A DNA stretch of 40,574 nucleotides from Hahella sp. HN01 (GCF_018986435.1 NZ_JAHMIN010000019.1:148931-189504); one strand, 5' to 3'. Shown: positions 17,133-24,864, numbered from the stretch's first letter. Notes: a model not told the origin generated them from the sequence alone. Numbers and translations: made by a program.

Positions 17133-17165
17133 GCAATCCAACCGTTTTCAGCGCAGGAGTGCCCC

Positions 17166-18629
17166 GTGTCCGACCGAGATTATGAAGAAATGCAAATTGG
17201 CGAGTGGCGCATCAATGTGGAAACGAACCGGCTCTATCGTGAAGCGGCGGAGCATCAACTGAGCGATAAAGTCTGCAAAGTGCTTCTGACGCTGGCGGAA
17301 AATCCCGGTCGTACAGTGAGCCGGGAAACTCTAATTCAGAAAGTCTGGAATGAAAACGAATATGTCGGCGAGCAGGCGCTGAATACCGCCATCTGGCAAT
17401 TGCGCAAAGCGTTCAACGACAGCAGTGAAGCCCCTGAATACATCGAGACCATTCCTAAAAAGGGCTACCGCCTGCTCAAGGAAGTCTCCGTCATTCCGTA
17501 TGCGCCCAAACCGGATATGACCTCCCCGCCTCCCGCGGAGCCCTTGGAGACTCCAGTTCCCGAACCAGAGGCCAAAAAAACGCCGAATAACGCCATAGAG
17601 CCGCCGCCAGTTGAACCTGCAACGGAGACGACGCCTCACTCGACCACATCCATCGCCCCGCCACGGTGCAGAAGGCCCATGATAGTGGGCGGCTCGCTAC
17701 TTCTGCTGGCGGGGGTCGCGCTTATCGTCAAGCTCATGTATGGCCGTGAGGATGCGCCGCCGGCGCTGACTTATTGGTGTGGCGTCGATGCAGGACGTAT
17801 GGAACGTCTGGGCATCGACCCCGCCAGCGCCTGCATGCTGGAGACGGATCAGGGGCAGTTTGGTCTGGCCATCGGTGAGCGCATGGCGCAGATCAGCTCC
17901 TCTTATTACCAATCCGCGGACACAGGCGATATCGCTGGCGACATCTTCTTCTGTGAGAACAACCACAAGCGACAGGGGCACAAAAATAACAGCCTGCTGA
18001 ATTTCGTCACTTTAAAAGATCGCTGCATGGCGCAAGGCGACGGCGAAGTCGACATCGCCGAACGCGGCGGCGCTCGTGCGTCGCTGGTCTGTGCGGGATA
18101 CCTGCCGCAATCCATTCATTTGCAGACGTCGACGGCGGAAAAACATTGCGCCCTGCCCGCCGCCTTAACCACGAATCACCCTAACGCCGTTAAAGATCCG
18201 GAGTACTGGTACGGGGTTCGCCGTGACGAACTAGCAGGTCTTGGCATTGATGAAACCGCCAGTTGCCTTCTCACCGCGGAAGACCCCACCTGGATCGACG
18301 CCATTGAGTTCGGCTGGATATGGGGCTCACAACGCTGCACAGACAGCAGCTCAAACCCGGTTGGATGCGGCGTGGTCAGTCACAATGCGCAACGCACCGG
18401 GGCGACGGTGAGCGACTTCTTCACCCAGGAACAACTGCAAAGCCGCTGCGCCGACGGCGCGGACAAAATCGCCTTAACCCCAACAGGCTGGTGGCGTTCT
18501 GAGCACAAAGACAAAACCTCGCTGGACGCCTATCTGCTATGCGACCAACAGCAGCCCAAGGCGATTCAGTTGTCGTTCAAGCCCGTCGTAGGCGACCCCG
18601 TTGAGAAGACCTGCGCATTATATTATTAA
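17166..18629 (+). CDS. CadC/ToxR-like membrane transcriptional regulator
   Basis: A 487-residue one-component receptor. Residues about 8-105 are an OmpR/PhoB-type winged helix (LSDKVCKVLLTLAENPGR, LNTAIWQLRKAF, ETIPKKGYRLL). Residues 115-168 form a Pro/Glu/Thr-rich linker. Residues 171-192 are a membrane helix (VGGSLLLLAGVALIVKLM). Residues about 201-487 are a periplasmic sensor made of two similar halves (TYWCGVDAGRMERLGID and EYWYGVRRDELAGLGID) with conserved cysteines. The sensor is paralogous to the whole mature secreted protein encoded at 19304-20275. The start is GTG 17166 with AGGAG at 17155-17159. The upstream TTG frame is rejected because it overlaps the promoter. It probably activates genes in this island in response to an envelope signal (inferred). 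Confidence 0.88.
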   Translation: MSDRDYEEMQIGEWRINVETNRLYREAAEHQLSDKVCKVLLTLAENPGRTVSRETLIQKVWNENEYVGEQALNTAIWQLRKAFNDSSEAPEYIETIPKKGYRLLKEVSVIPYAPKPDMTSPPPAEPLETPVPEPEAKKTPNNAIEPPPVEPATETTPHSTTSIAPPRCRRPMIVGGSLLLLAGVALIVKLMYGREDAPPALTYWCGVDAGRMERLGIDPASACMLETDQGQFGLAIGERMAQISSSYYQSADTGDIAGDIFFCENNHKRQGHKNNSLLNFVTLKDRCMAQGDGEVDIAERGGARASLVCAGYLPQSIHLQTSTAEKHCALPAALTTNHPNAVKDPEYWYGVRRDELAGLGIDETASCLLTAEDPTWIDAIEFGWIWGSQRCTDSSSNPVGCGVVSHNAQRTGATVSDFFTQEQLQSRCADGADKIALTPTGWWRSEHKDKTSLDAYLLCDQQQPKAIQLSFKPVVGDPVEKTCALYY

Positions 18630-18708
18630 TCAGACGGACCTGCGCATGTCAGGCCATGTTAATAGTCCGATAGATAAATGTTCACTTGGGATCTTAAAGG
18701 TACTGATC

Positions 18709-19008
18709 ATGAATGCTAAAACCTGGCTGCTTGGGATATGGATCGCTCTTATGTCGACGACTTCGCTTGCCGCGGAGCCCAAACTGGTGATCAAAGAGAG
18801 TGATTCTCTGCAAGACGTGTTGCGAGGACAGGCGGACAAAAAGATCGGTGTGCTGCTGAATTCCGGCGTCGAATTACACGGGGTATTAAAAGAAGTCGGA
18901 GCCAAAGTGATTCGCCTGCAGGAGCTGCGCAATCGGGAAACGTTTGATGCAGTCATCCCTCTCAGCGAGGTCTCCGCCGTGCTGATCGACAATCATTTAT
19001 TCGATTGA
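18709..19008 (+). CDS. Small secreted protein with Sm-like strand pattern
   Basis: A 99-residue exported protein. The signal peptide is residues about 1-19 (TWLLGIWIALMSTTSLAA). The mature part is about 80 residues. It has a helix (SLQDVLRGQADK) followed by strands (IGVLLNSGVELHGVLKEVG, KVIRLQEL, AVIPLSEVSAVLID) arranged like a small beta-barrel reminiscent of LSm/Hfq proteins. The resemblance is of pattern only. An earlier in-frame ATG exists at 18601, inside the CadC-like gene's end. The ATG at 18709 is chosen because AAAGG (18696-18700) precedes it and the signal peptide begins there. It lies 79 bp after the regulator gene, probably co-transcribed. Confidence 0.75.
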   Translation: MNAKTWLLGIWIALMSTTSLAAEPKLVIKESDSLQDVLRGQADKKIGVLLNSGVELHGVLKEVGAKVIRLQELRNRETFDAVIPLSEVSAVLIDNHLFD

Positions 19009-19063
19009 ACCGCCTGATTTCAGGCTCGCACGCGCCATTCAATCCATTGATTTACAAGCATTA

Positions 19064-19112
19064 ATATAAATTTGAGATAAATTAGAGAGCGATTGGATAG
19101 CCGCGAGATTCA
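19064..19112 (+). promoter_or_regulatory. Conserved promoter-like element, copy 2
   Basis: Second copy of the 49-bp sequence at 16171-16219, sharing the first 20 bases exactly (ATATAAATTTGAGATAAATT) and the final GCCGCGAGATTCA apart from one base. Most differences fall between the two blocks. It lies 58 bp upstream of the 38-residue membrane protein gene. Confidence 0.65.
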
Positions 19113-19170
19113 GCGGCGCATGGGGTCGCCCTAACATCCGTTTCATCAACAACGCAAACGGAGAAACCCC

Positions 19171-19287
19171 ATGAATATCGCGCTAATTATTGCCCTTATT
19201 CTGACCGCGGCCGCCATCGGCGAACTGAGACATCGCTACAACAAAACGCAACGCAGCAACCAGAACAAAAAGAATGGGACTCACTGA
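19171..19287 (+). CDS. 38-residue single-helix membrane microprotein
   Basis: ATG 19171 is preceded by GGAGAA (19160-19165) and opens a 38-codon frame ending TGA at 19285-19287. Residues 3-16 are strongly hydrophobic (IALIIALILTAAAI), followed by a basic, Asn/Gln-rich tail (RHRYNKTQ, QNKKNG). This is the layout of a small inner-membrane protein with a cytoplasmic basic tail, or of a leader. The gene sits directly behind promoter element copy 2, which argues it is really expressed. Its 3' end overlaps the terminator of the convergent secreted-protein gene. Confidence 0.6.
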   Translation: MNIALIIALILTAAAIGELRHRYNKTQRSNQNKKNGTH

Positions 19288-19297
19288 GCCCATTCTT
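19266..19297 (-). terminator. Rho-independent terminator
   Basis: AAGAATGGG (19270-19278) and CCCATTCTT (19289-19297) form a perfect 9-bp stem with a 10-base loop. On the minus strand a run of five T residues follows (19267-19271). It serves the secreted-protein gene ending at 19304 and may also stop the convergent microprotein transcript. Confidence 0.75.
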
Positions 19298-19303
19298 CGA
19301 CGG

Positions 19304-20275
19304 TCAGGATTTATGAACGGGCTTATCCTTCAGCAACGCCTCTGGTATGGGACACTGCTTTTCCTGTGTTTCCCCGACCAGAGGTTTAATCGCCAGCTTG
19401 ATGCCCGTCGGCGCGCCTTTGACGCACTGGATATAGCCCTTTACGTAGGACAGGCTTTCATCATGGTTATCGAGGCGTCGAAACGGTTTGGTGACCTCCA
19501 CTTCGCCGTCTTTGGTCTTCTGGCACAGTTTGGCCAGCACCGGCTGGGCGTAAAAACTGGACATCTTCGAACCGCGCATGCCGTTATCATTAGCGAACCA
19601 GCCGCAGGCATGCCTGTTCTTGTAGTAGTTGGTCAAATGACAGGCGACATCACCCCAGACAAACGCAATGGTGAGATCTTCAGGATAGGTTGGGTCCGTC
19701 ACCGCCAGCGAACACAGTTCCTCTTCCGGCGCGATGCCCCGTCGCGTGACGTCCGCGCTGTCGAGACCATACCTGGCTGACTCGATTTTGAAGTGCGGCG
19801 TCGCCACTTTCAGAACCTCCGGCATACCGCAGTCTTTTTCGCCGGCTTCCGTTTTAATTCTGATATTCGTGGCCTGATAGTTTTGGCACTCCACTGTCGC
19901 CTGAACGCCATCGGAAGTCAGTAGCTCATGCCCGCCATCTTTTTTCAGGCTGCAGATTTTCTGCAACTTGGCGGTGGTCAGCATGGTATCCCCGGTTAAT
20001 GTAGACGCCTTGCCCCCTTCACACTTGCGCAAGACAGCGCCAGGGTGACGCCCTTTCACCGGCGTAAACCAGGTATTGCTGGATACATTGAAGTGTTTTT
20101 CGGCTTCGATCAGCACCAGCTCCCCCGTTCCTGTCGGCAAGCGGCACTCGCTGGCCTTGTTGACCCGCCAGTCGCGGAGATTGTCATCACTGTAGCCGCA
20201 CCAGTATTCCGCATTCACATGAGCGGCGGCGAATAATAAACAGATGGGAGCCAGTATATATTTGAGAGTAGCCAT
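19304..20275 (-). CDS. Secreted paralogue of the CadC-like sensor domain
   Basis: A 323-residue exported protein. The signal peptide is residues 1-22 (YILAPICLLFAAAHVNA). The mature protein has two similar halves (about 23-155 and 165-312). Both match the periplasmic domain of the regulator at 17166-18629. Shared landmarks are the YWCG start, AS-E/A-C near residue 42, a DGE/DGG block before a C-x-x-Y strand, EK-x-C near the end of half one, an IAFVWG-type strand and KPLVG near the end. The conserved cysteines suggest matching disulfides. A soluble copy of a receptor's sensing domain could be a co-receptor, ligand carrier, decoy or homotypic partner. No enzyme motif is seen. Confidence 0.82.
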   Translation of the reverse strand: MATLKYILAPICLLFAAAHVNAEYWCGYSDDNLRDWRVNKASECRLPTGTGELVLIEAEKHFNVSSNTWFTPVKGRHPGAVLRKCEGGKASTLTGDTMLTTAKLQKICSLKKDGGHELLTSDGVQATVECQNYQATNIRIKTEAGEKDCGMPEVLKVATPHFKIESARYGLDSADVTRRGIAPEEELCSLAVTDPTYPEDLTIAFVWGDVACHLTNYYKNRHACGWFANDNGMRGSKMSSFYAQPVLAKLCQKTKDGEVEVTKPFRRLDNHDESLSYVKGYIQCVKGAPTGIKLAIKPLVGETQEKQCPIPEALLKDKPVHKS

Positions 20276-20468
20276 GATGGGTTTTGTCAGTCTGCTTGCA
20301 GATGGTCAGGGGAAATCCATTTTGTTGAATGATTATAGGCGTTTATCCGTGGTTTTAAACCAAGCCGGACAAGCCTGACGCAACAGGTTATTGCAAGCTG
20401 GCGTCGCGCGCATTTGCTAACATAACTCCTTATCATCTCTTGTTTGGATTTTATATTTATTCACGTTC

Positions 20469-21362
20469 ATGCAGCCAAAGCTTTACGAATGGGGCGATAA
20501 GTCCCTGCTCTTTTACAACGGTCGACCACAGCCCCATCATTCAATGGGAATTACGCCCACACTGTTAATGGGTAGTCAGCCGTTCGTCATTGAATTCATG
20601 GGAGAGCGGTATTGTTCCAATACGTTTCTGCTGGCGCCCAACAAACCGTTTACAGTGAGTTCGGAAGCGCCGCGAATGGCGTTGCTTCCGCTCAATCCCG
20701 CCGCCGAGGATCATGTTTTTTTGCTGCGCAATTACGCCTGGGACCTCTGCGTAGAAGACATTTTTTACAAGCAGGATAATGATTTGCTGCAGCAAACCTT
20801 ATTCTATCTTGACGAAAGCGACATCCCCCATCCCATCGCCACCTGGTGTCTGTTCAACGCCATCTATGGGGAGGAAAGCCTCATTACGTTGAAGAAATAC
20901 GATAAGCGTATCGCCAAGGCGGTCGCCCATATCATCCGCAATCCAACCAGCGATCTGTCCATCGACGAGATAGCCGCGCAGGTGCATTTGAGCCCGACCC
21001 GCTTCATGACCTTATTCAGCGCCTTAAACGGCCTGAGCTATAACAAATACAAGATCGTCAGTCGCCTGCAATATTTCTTCGAGCGCTACAGTATCGCCCA
21101 TAACCTGACGCACGCCGCGGCGGAGGCGGGTTTCTACGATCTGTCGCATCTGAACAAGTCGGTGAAGATGTACTACGGCATGAGTCCAAGAGAGTTCCTG
21201 GCGGTTGGGCAAGATCTCATCACCATCAGCAGCCCTTCTCATAACCGCGCCTGGTACGCCGACTGGGTTCAATATGGCTACTTCGAACTGACGCAGGCTT
21301 ATTCCGAAATCAGCGTACCGGAATTACTGGCGCATCTGCGTGACTATGTCAGAGCTGAATAG
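20469..21362 (+). CDS. AraC-family regulator, island paralogue 2
   Basis: A 297-residue regulator. The N-terminal about 150 residues form a sensor domain without the usual sugar-binding cupin motif. Residues about 170-260 hold the two helix-turn-helix units (LSIDEIAAQVHLSPTRFMTLF and LTHAAAEAGFYDLSHLNKSV), ending in YYGMSPREFL. A 40-residue tail follows that the paralogue at 16282 lacks. No Shine-Dalgarno sequence precedes the ATG, so translation may be weak or leaderless. It is divergent from the secreted sensor paralogue, sharing a 193-bp upstream region, which hints that it controls that gene. Confidence 0.85.
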   Translation: MQPKLYEWGDKSLLFYNGRPQPHHSMGITPTLLMGSQPFVIEFMGERYCSNTFLLAPNKPFTVSSEAPRMALLPLNPAAEDHVFLLRNYAWDLCVEDIFYKQDNDLLQQTLFYLDESDIPHPIATWCLFNAIYGEESLITLKKYDKRIAKAVAHIIRNPTSDLSIDEIAAQVHLSPTRFMTLFSALNGLSYNKYKIVSRLQYFFERYSIAHNLTHAAAEAGFYDLSHLNKSVKMYYGMSPREFLAVGQDLITISSPSHNRAWYADWVQYGYFELTQAYSEISVPELLAHLRDYVRAE

Positions 21363-21401
21363 CTATTTCAGGGATGAATAACGCGTCTCGACACTTGTAC
21401 T

Positions 21402-21421
21402 CGCTCTTAATGAGCGGTTTT
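21402..21421 (+). terminator. Weak hairpin terminator
   Basis: CGCTC, loop TTAAT, GAGCG, then GTTTT. A short five-pair stem with a brief T run, placed 40 bp after the AraC stop. Probably a modest terminator. Confidence 0.5.
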
Positions 21422-21567
21422 GACATGAAGATAGCAGAAATTGACAAGTAAGACCCGCGCCGAATCTCTTAAAGTTTACTCCAACGCAGAGCAAGCATCG
21501 CTCGCAACTTATAACGCTCTTCCAGACCTCTGGGAGAATTGCTCATCAAAGGCATTGGAGTCACATT

Positions 21568-22314
21568 ATGAATCCCCTACTGAAACAGCTCAGCCGATCC
21601 CTGGCGCCGACCATGTTCGCACTTTGCGCGCTTCCTGCATCCGCCACAGTGATCAATATCGACTTCACAGCGAACAACACTGAAACCGCTTACGTCGGCG
21701 CGGACGGCGCGCACTGGAATCAAGTGGCGGTGGGCGACTCTCCTGCGTTCTTGCGCGATGAACAAGGCCGTCAGTTTGACGCCAGCGTCGCCTGGACGGA
21801 CCATGCAGGGGATGTCGTTTATCACCATGCCGGCGGCAATGAACTTTCAGATTCAGGCGTCGGCGCCGCGCCGGACGATATTGACGGTATCAACCGCGTC
21901 TTTTTCTCCGGAGCCAGCTTCTCGCCTTATCAGCTGACTATTTACGGCACTGACGATCTGCGCTTCGCCTTGCTGACGGCGTACAGTGAAATCGGTTATT
22001 CGCCGGATGCGCCCAACTCCCGCTACCGGGCGGACGGCGCCTGGGGCGACGGTATTTTCTATCAGGTGGACTTCGCCGAATATCCCGTGGATGGGAGCAT
22101 TGCCGGCGTAGGCGATGCGTTCGGACTGGGCTTTGGGTTCGCTATCTTTGAAGGCGCCATCACCGGTCTGCAGGTCGCTGGCGAGTTTACGCCCTTTGAC
22201 GCCGGAGAGCCACATGATGTGCCGGAGCCAGCCGCTTGGGCGCTGTTATCCCTGGGCTTGCTTGGCGCAGGTGTTAGAAAAGCGGCGCAATCAAAAGCGC
22301 GGACAGCCGCCTGA
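21568..22314 (+). CDS. PEP-CTERM sorting-domain secreted protein
   Basis: A 248-residue protein. The signal peptide is residues 1-26 (SRSLAPTMFALCALPASA). The mature region is strand-rich and acidic (VINIDFTANNTETAYVG, INRVFFSGASFSPYQLTIYG), compatible with a jelly-roll or lectin-like fold. The C-terminus is a PEP-CTERM signal: VPEPAAWALLSLGLLGAG, then a basic VRKAAQSKARTAA tail. The mature parts of the two PEP-CTERM proteins in this window are not obviously related. No sigma-54 promoter could be found upstream of this one, unlike the gene at 13859. No exosortase is encoded here. Confidence 0.85.
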   Translation: MNPLLKQLSRSLAPTMFALCALPASATVINIDFTANNTETAYVGADGAHWNQVAVGDSPAFLRDEQGRQFDASVAWTDHAGDVVYHHAGGNELSDSGVGAAPDDIDGINRVFFSGASFSPYQLTIYGTDDLRFALLTAYSEIGYSPDAPNSRYRADGAWGDGIFYQVDFAEYPVDGSIAGVGDAFGLGFGFAIFEGAITGLQVAGEFTPFDAGEPHDVPEPAAWALLSLGLLGAGVRKAAQSKARTAA

Positions 22315-22369
22315 TCACCTCGCCGCGTTAGAGCCACTCATAAGAAGAAAGGTGGCAGGGATCGCCGCC

Positions 22370-22687
22370 TTAAACTTCATTGCGGGCGTTTTCCGAGATA
22401 AAACACCCGATTTCAATCTCGTTGTTCAACTTGGCGTCGGCATAGCTTTGGGGCAATTCAAACTCGTCCACTGCATCCCAGTGGCCGTTTTCATATAACA
22501 CGGCTGATTGCACTTCCTCGACCAGAATGCCGTCGTCGGCAAGATAGCGCGTCAGATTCTCGATTGCTTCTTCCCGGGTCTGCGCAGGAACGACGCTGCG
22601 ACCATAGTAATAGGCGCTGCCATCCTGCGGCAGAGTGCTCTCCGGCGCGACTTTACATTTCGTATCCACCACCCAGAACGATGTCAT
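22370..22687 (-). CDS. Small hypothetical protein
   Basis: A 105-residue cytoplasmic protein starting TSFWVVDTKCKVAPE, with SAYYYGRSVVPAQTREEAIENL and an acidic C-terminal half (ILVEEVQSAVLYE). The tyrosine-rich strand followed by a T-R-E-E-A helix is reminiscent of small immunity-like or stress proteins, but no family was recognised. The ATG at 22687 with GAGGTG just before it is preferred over the GTG two codons upstream. The 63-bp repeat copy A lies in its upstream region. Confidence 0.65.
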   Translation of the reverse strand: MTSFWVVDTKCKVAPESTLPQDGSAYYYGRSVVPAQTREEAIENLTRYLADDGILVEEVQSAVLYENGHWDAVDEFELPQSYADAKLNNEIEIGCFISENARNEV

Positions 22688-22712
22688 AAACACCTCGATT
22701 TAACGCGTTATT

Positions 22713-22775
22713 ATTAACATGGCAATGATATTGGCATGTTGATAAACAGGCCCATGAATGCGCCTGCGCGGCGGC
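22713..22775. repeat. 63-bp repeat flanking gntR, copy A
   Basis: Differs from 23508-23570 at about five of 63 positions. It contains a 25-bp dyad at 22716-22740 (arms AACATG...CAAT and ATTG...CATGTT) and a second GC-rich half-palindrome near CATGAATGCGCC. It lies between the gntR stop and the next gene's start. Confidence 0.7.
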
Positions 22776-22787
22776 GATATTGCGTGG

Positions 22788-23465
22788 TCAGTGGCTCGCG
22801 CCGCCCGCCTGTTCGATCAGTAAATCATGAATGGCCTGACCGGCTTCCAGAATATGTTTTTTCAACAACGCCGACGCCGCTTTCTTGTTGCGCTGGCGAC
22901 AGAATTCCAATAAATCCGCGTGTTCCCTTTCGGCCTTTTCTATGCCGGTAGTGAACAACAATTGCAGACGGATATAGCGGTCGGATTTGATGTTAAGACT
23001 ACGCACCACTTCCATCGCCTGAGGCAGGTTGGCGGGATGATAGAGGGCGGCATGCAGTTCGTAATTCAGCTCGCTCCAGCTCTCCACCTGATCTCCGCTC
23101 TCCACCGCTTCCTCAAAGGCTTTGAGTATTTTCTCCGCCGCGGCCAGATCCAGATCAGTCATGTTGTCGATGGCCTGGTCCAGCACATGACATTCAATCA
23201 ACGCCCGCAGCTCAAACAGCTCGCGAATTTCCGAAGGACGCAACTCTGTCGCCGTGGCGCCTTTGTGGGGCTCAAAACAAACCAGCCCCTGCGCTTCCAG
23301 TTGCAACAGCGCCTCCCGCACCGGGATGCGGCTGACGTTAAACTCTTTGGCGATGGCGTCCTGTCGCAAAGGTTCCCCCGCCACAATTTCTCCAGAGAGA
23401 ATTTTTTTACGCAGAATATCTGCGACCATCTGTGTACGGGTTTTATAAACGGCTGCGGTGCTCAT
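22788..23465 (-). CDS. GntR-family (FadR/FCD type) regulator
   Basis: A 225-residue regulator. The N-terminal winged helix spans about 10-75 (LRQDAIAKEFNVSRIPVREAL for the recognition region, then LEAQGLVCFEPHKGATATEL). A helical FCD effector domain spans about 85-215 (ELFELRALIECHVLDQAI, LNYELHAALYHPANL, EREHADLLEFC), with acid/His residues that bind a metal and acid ligand in this family. FCD regulators usually respond to carboxylic acids. The adjacent hydroxyproline-type genes and the palindromes at 24845 and 28366 make them its likely targets (inferred). A TTG three codons upstream (23474) is an alternative start. No clear ribosome site is seen for either. Confidence 0.88.
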   Translation of the reverse strand: MSTAAVYKTRTQMVADILRKKILSGEIVAGEPLRQDAIAKEFNVSRIPVREALLQLEAQGLVCFEPHKGATATELRPSEIRELFELRALIECHVLDQAIDNMTDLDLAAAEKILKAFEEAVESGDQVESWSELNYELHAALYHPANLPQAMEVVRSLNIKSDRYIRLQLLFTTGIEKAEREHADLLEFCRQRNKKAASALLKKHILEAGQAIHDLLIEQAGGASH

Positions 23466-23507
23466 AACGGACAATAAATGATCCCGGGTGTCAAAAAAGG
23501 AGGCGAT

Positions 23508-23570
23508 ATTAACATGGCAATGATATTGGCATGTTAATACTCAGGCGCATGGATGCGCCTGCGCGGCGGC
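23508..23570. repeat. 63-bp repeat flanking gntR, copy B
   Basis: Second copy of the repeat at 22713-22775, sitting 43 bp upstream of the gntR start. It carries the same 25-bp dyad (23511-23535) and a perfect 8-2-8 palindrome AGGCGCATGGATGCGCCT (23543-23560). Either paired operators for autoregulation or a dispersed repeat that inserted twice. Confidence 0.7.
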
Positions 23571-23581
23571 TAGCCGCGGGA

Positions 23582-23610
23582 GACAGGGCCTGACATGCGC
23601 AGGTCCTGTC
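23582..23610. repeat. Hairpin, 11-bp arms
   Basis: GACAGGGCCTG and CAGGTCCTGTC pair with one G-U around the loop ACATGCG. No T run follows on either strand, so it is not a simple terminator. It adjoins repeat copy B and may belong to the same mosaic repeat. Confidence 0.5.
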
Positions 23611-23730
23611 GTTGCGGACAAATAGAAGGAAGCTATTTATCCGCCTGATTAATAGTATCATTTTAGGCGCTCGCTGCAGTAGTCAAGAAAATTTCCTCTG
23701 GGCGAGCGATGATTTGTGCGGGCGTGCTTA

Positions 23731-24738
23731 TTATTTCACTTCAAATCCATGGGCGTAGGGGTCTTCGCTATCCACCCAGATAGTGTTGTGACCGTAGACT
23801 CTGGCCCATCCCTGCACGCTGGGTCGTATCCCCTGATAGGAGCCAACTGTCGCCACATCTTCCACCCGGCCCTGGAACAGGCTGCCGATGATGCTTTCAT
23901 GCACAAAGGTATCGCCGACTTTCAGTTTACCTTTGGCGAACCATTGCGCCATTCGCGCGCTGGTGCCGGTGCCGCAGGGAGAGCGGTCGATGGCGCGGTC
24001 GCCATAGAACACAGCGTTGCGGGCGTCCACGCCGGGCTGTGTCGGCTTGCCGGTCCAGAGTACATGGGACACGCCGCGTACAGTGGGATCGTCAGGGTGC
24101 ACGCACTCCACCACTTCATCGACAATTCGACGAATCAACGGACTGAAGCGCAGAATCTGATCCACGCTGAAGTGCTCCAATCCGGGAAAGTTCTTTTGCG
24201 GATCGATGATGGCGTAGTAGTTGCCGCCATAAGCGACATCCACCACCAGTTCGCCAATGTCGGGAACCTGCACCGCCACTTCGCTGTGCGCAAGATAAGC
24301 CGGCACGTTATAGATTTTGACGCTTTCGACTTTGGCGCCCTGCTGCTCGTAATCAATGGCGATTTTGCCCGCCGGCACGTCCAGAATCAGTTTGCCGGGA
24401 ACCCGGGGACGAATAATCGCGTTCTCAATGGCCGCCGTGACCGTTCCAATGGTCCCATGACCACACATGGGCAGACAGCCGCTGGTTTCGATGAACAGGA
24501 TCGAGGCGTCGGCATCCTCGGAACAAGGGGGATAGACAATGGACCCAGACATCATGGAATGCCCGCGAGGCTCAAACATCAGCGCCTGACGAATCCAGTC
24601 GTAGTGCTCCATGAAGTACTGCCGTTTCTGGCTCATGGTGCTTCCAGGTAAAGCCGGATAGCCTCCCGCCACCAGTCGCACCGGATTGCCGCAGGTATGC
24701 GCGTCGATACAGAAAAACGTGCCTTCTCTCATATCCAT
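23731..24738 (-). CDS. Proline racemase family, probable 4-hydroxyproline 2-epimerase
   Basis: A 335-residue enzyme of the proline racemase/hydroxyproline epimerase family. Both catalytic cysteines are present: C92 in LPMCGHGTIG and C255 in DRSPCGTGTSARM. The related dehydratases have Thr at the first place, so this should be a two-cysteine racemase or epimerase. Family members with this gene context convert trans-4-hydroxy-L-proline to cis-4-hydroxy-D-proline, the first step of hydroxyproline use. It is divergent from the FAD dehydrogenase with the 20-bp palindrome between them. The second ATG (24732) has better spacing from AAGGG, so the true start may be two codons later. Substrate is inferred from context. 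Confidence 0.88.
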   Translation of the reverse strand: MDMREGTFFCIDAHTCGNPVRLVAGGYPALPGSTMSQKRQYFMEHYDWIRQALMFEPRGHSMMSGSIVYPPCSEDADASILFIETSGCLPMCGHGTIGTVTAAIENAIIRPRVPGKLILDVPAGKIAIDYEQQGAKVESVKIYNVPAYLAHSEVAVQVPDIGELVVDVAYGGNYYAIIDPQKNFPGLEHFSVDQILRFSPLIRRIVDEVVECVHPDDPTVRGVSHVLWTGKPTQPGVDARNAVFYGDRAIDRSPCGTGTSARMAQWFAKGKLKVGDTFVHESIIGSLFQGRVEDVATVGSYQGIRPSVQGWARVYGHNTIWVDSEDPYAHGFEVK

Positions 24739-24844
24739 AATCCCTTCTTGTCTTATTTTTGCAGTGATGCTTGGGCTGTCATTAGAACGAATTCAACCAT
24801 CAGCAGCCATCATGACTGGCGATGGATTGTCCGCCTCCAGATAA

Positions 24845-24864
24845 ATGTATATTTTATACAATAT
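24845..24864. promoter_or_regulatory. Putative GntR operator 1
   Basis: ATGTATATTTTATACAATAT lies between the divergent epimerase and dehydrogenase genes. It differs at one position from the site at 28366-28385. The core T-T-G/T-TATACAA type dyad fits FCD-class GntR regulators. Confidence 0.65.

Noticed and set aside
16171-19112. The duplicated 49-bp element as CRISPR or attachment site
   Set aside because: Only two copies nearly 2.9 kb apart, same orientation, each just before a gene. No spacer pattern, integrase or tRNA.
21480-21567. Sigma-54 promoter upstream of the second PEP-CTERM gene (TGGGAGAATTGCTC)
   Set aside because: The GG and GC elements are only a few bases apart instead of ten, so the spacing is wrong.
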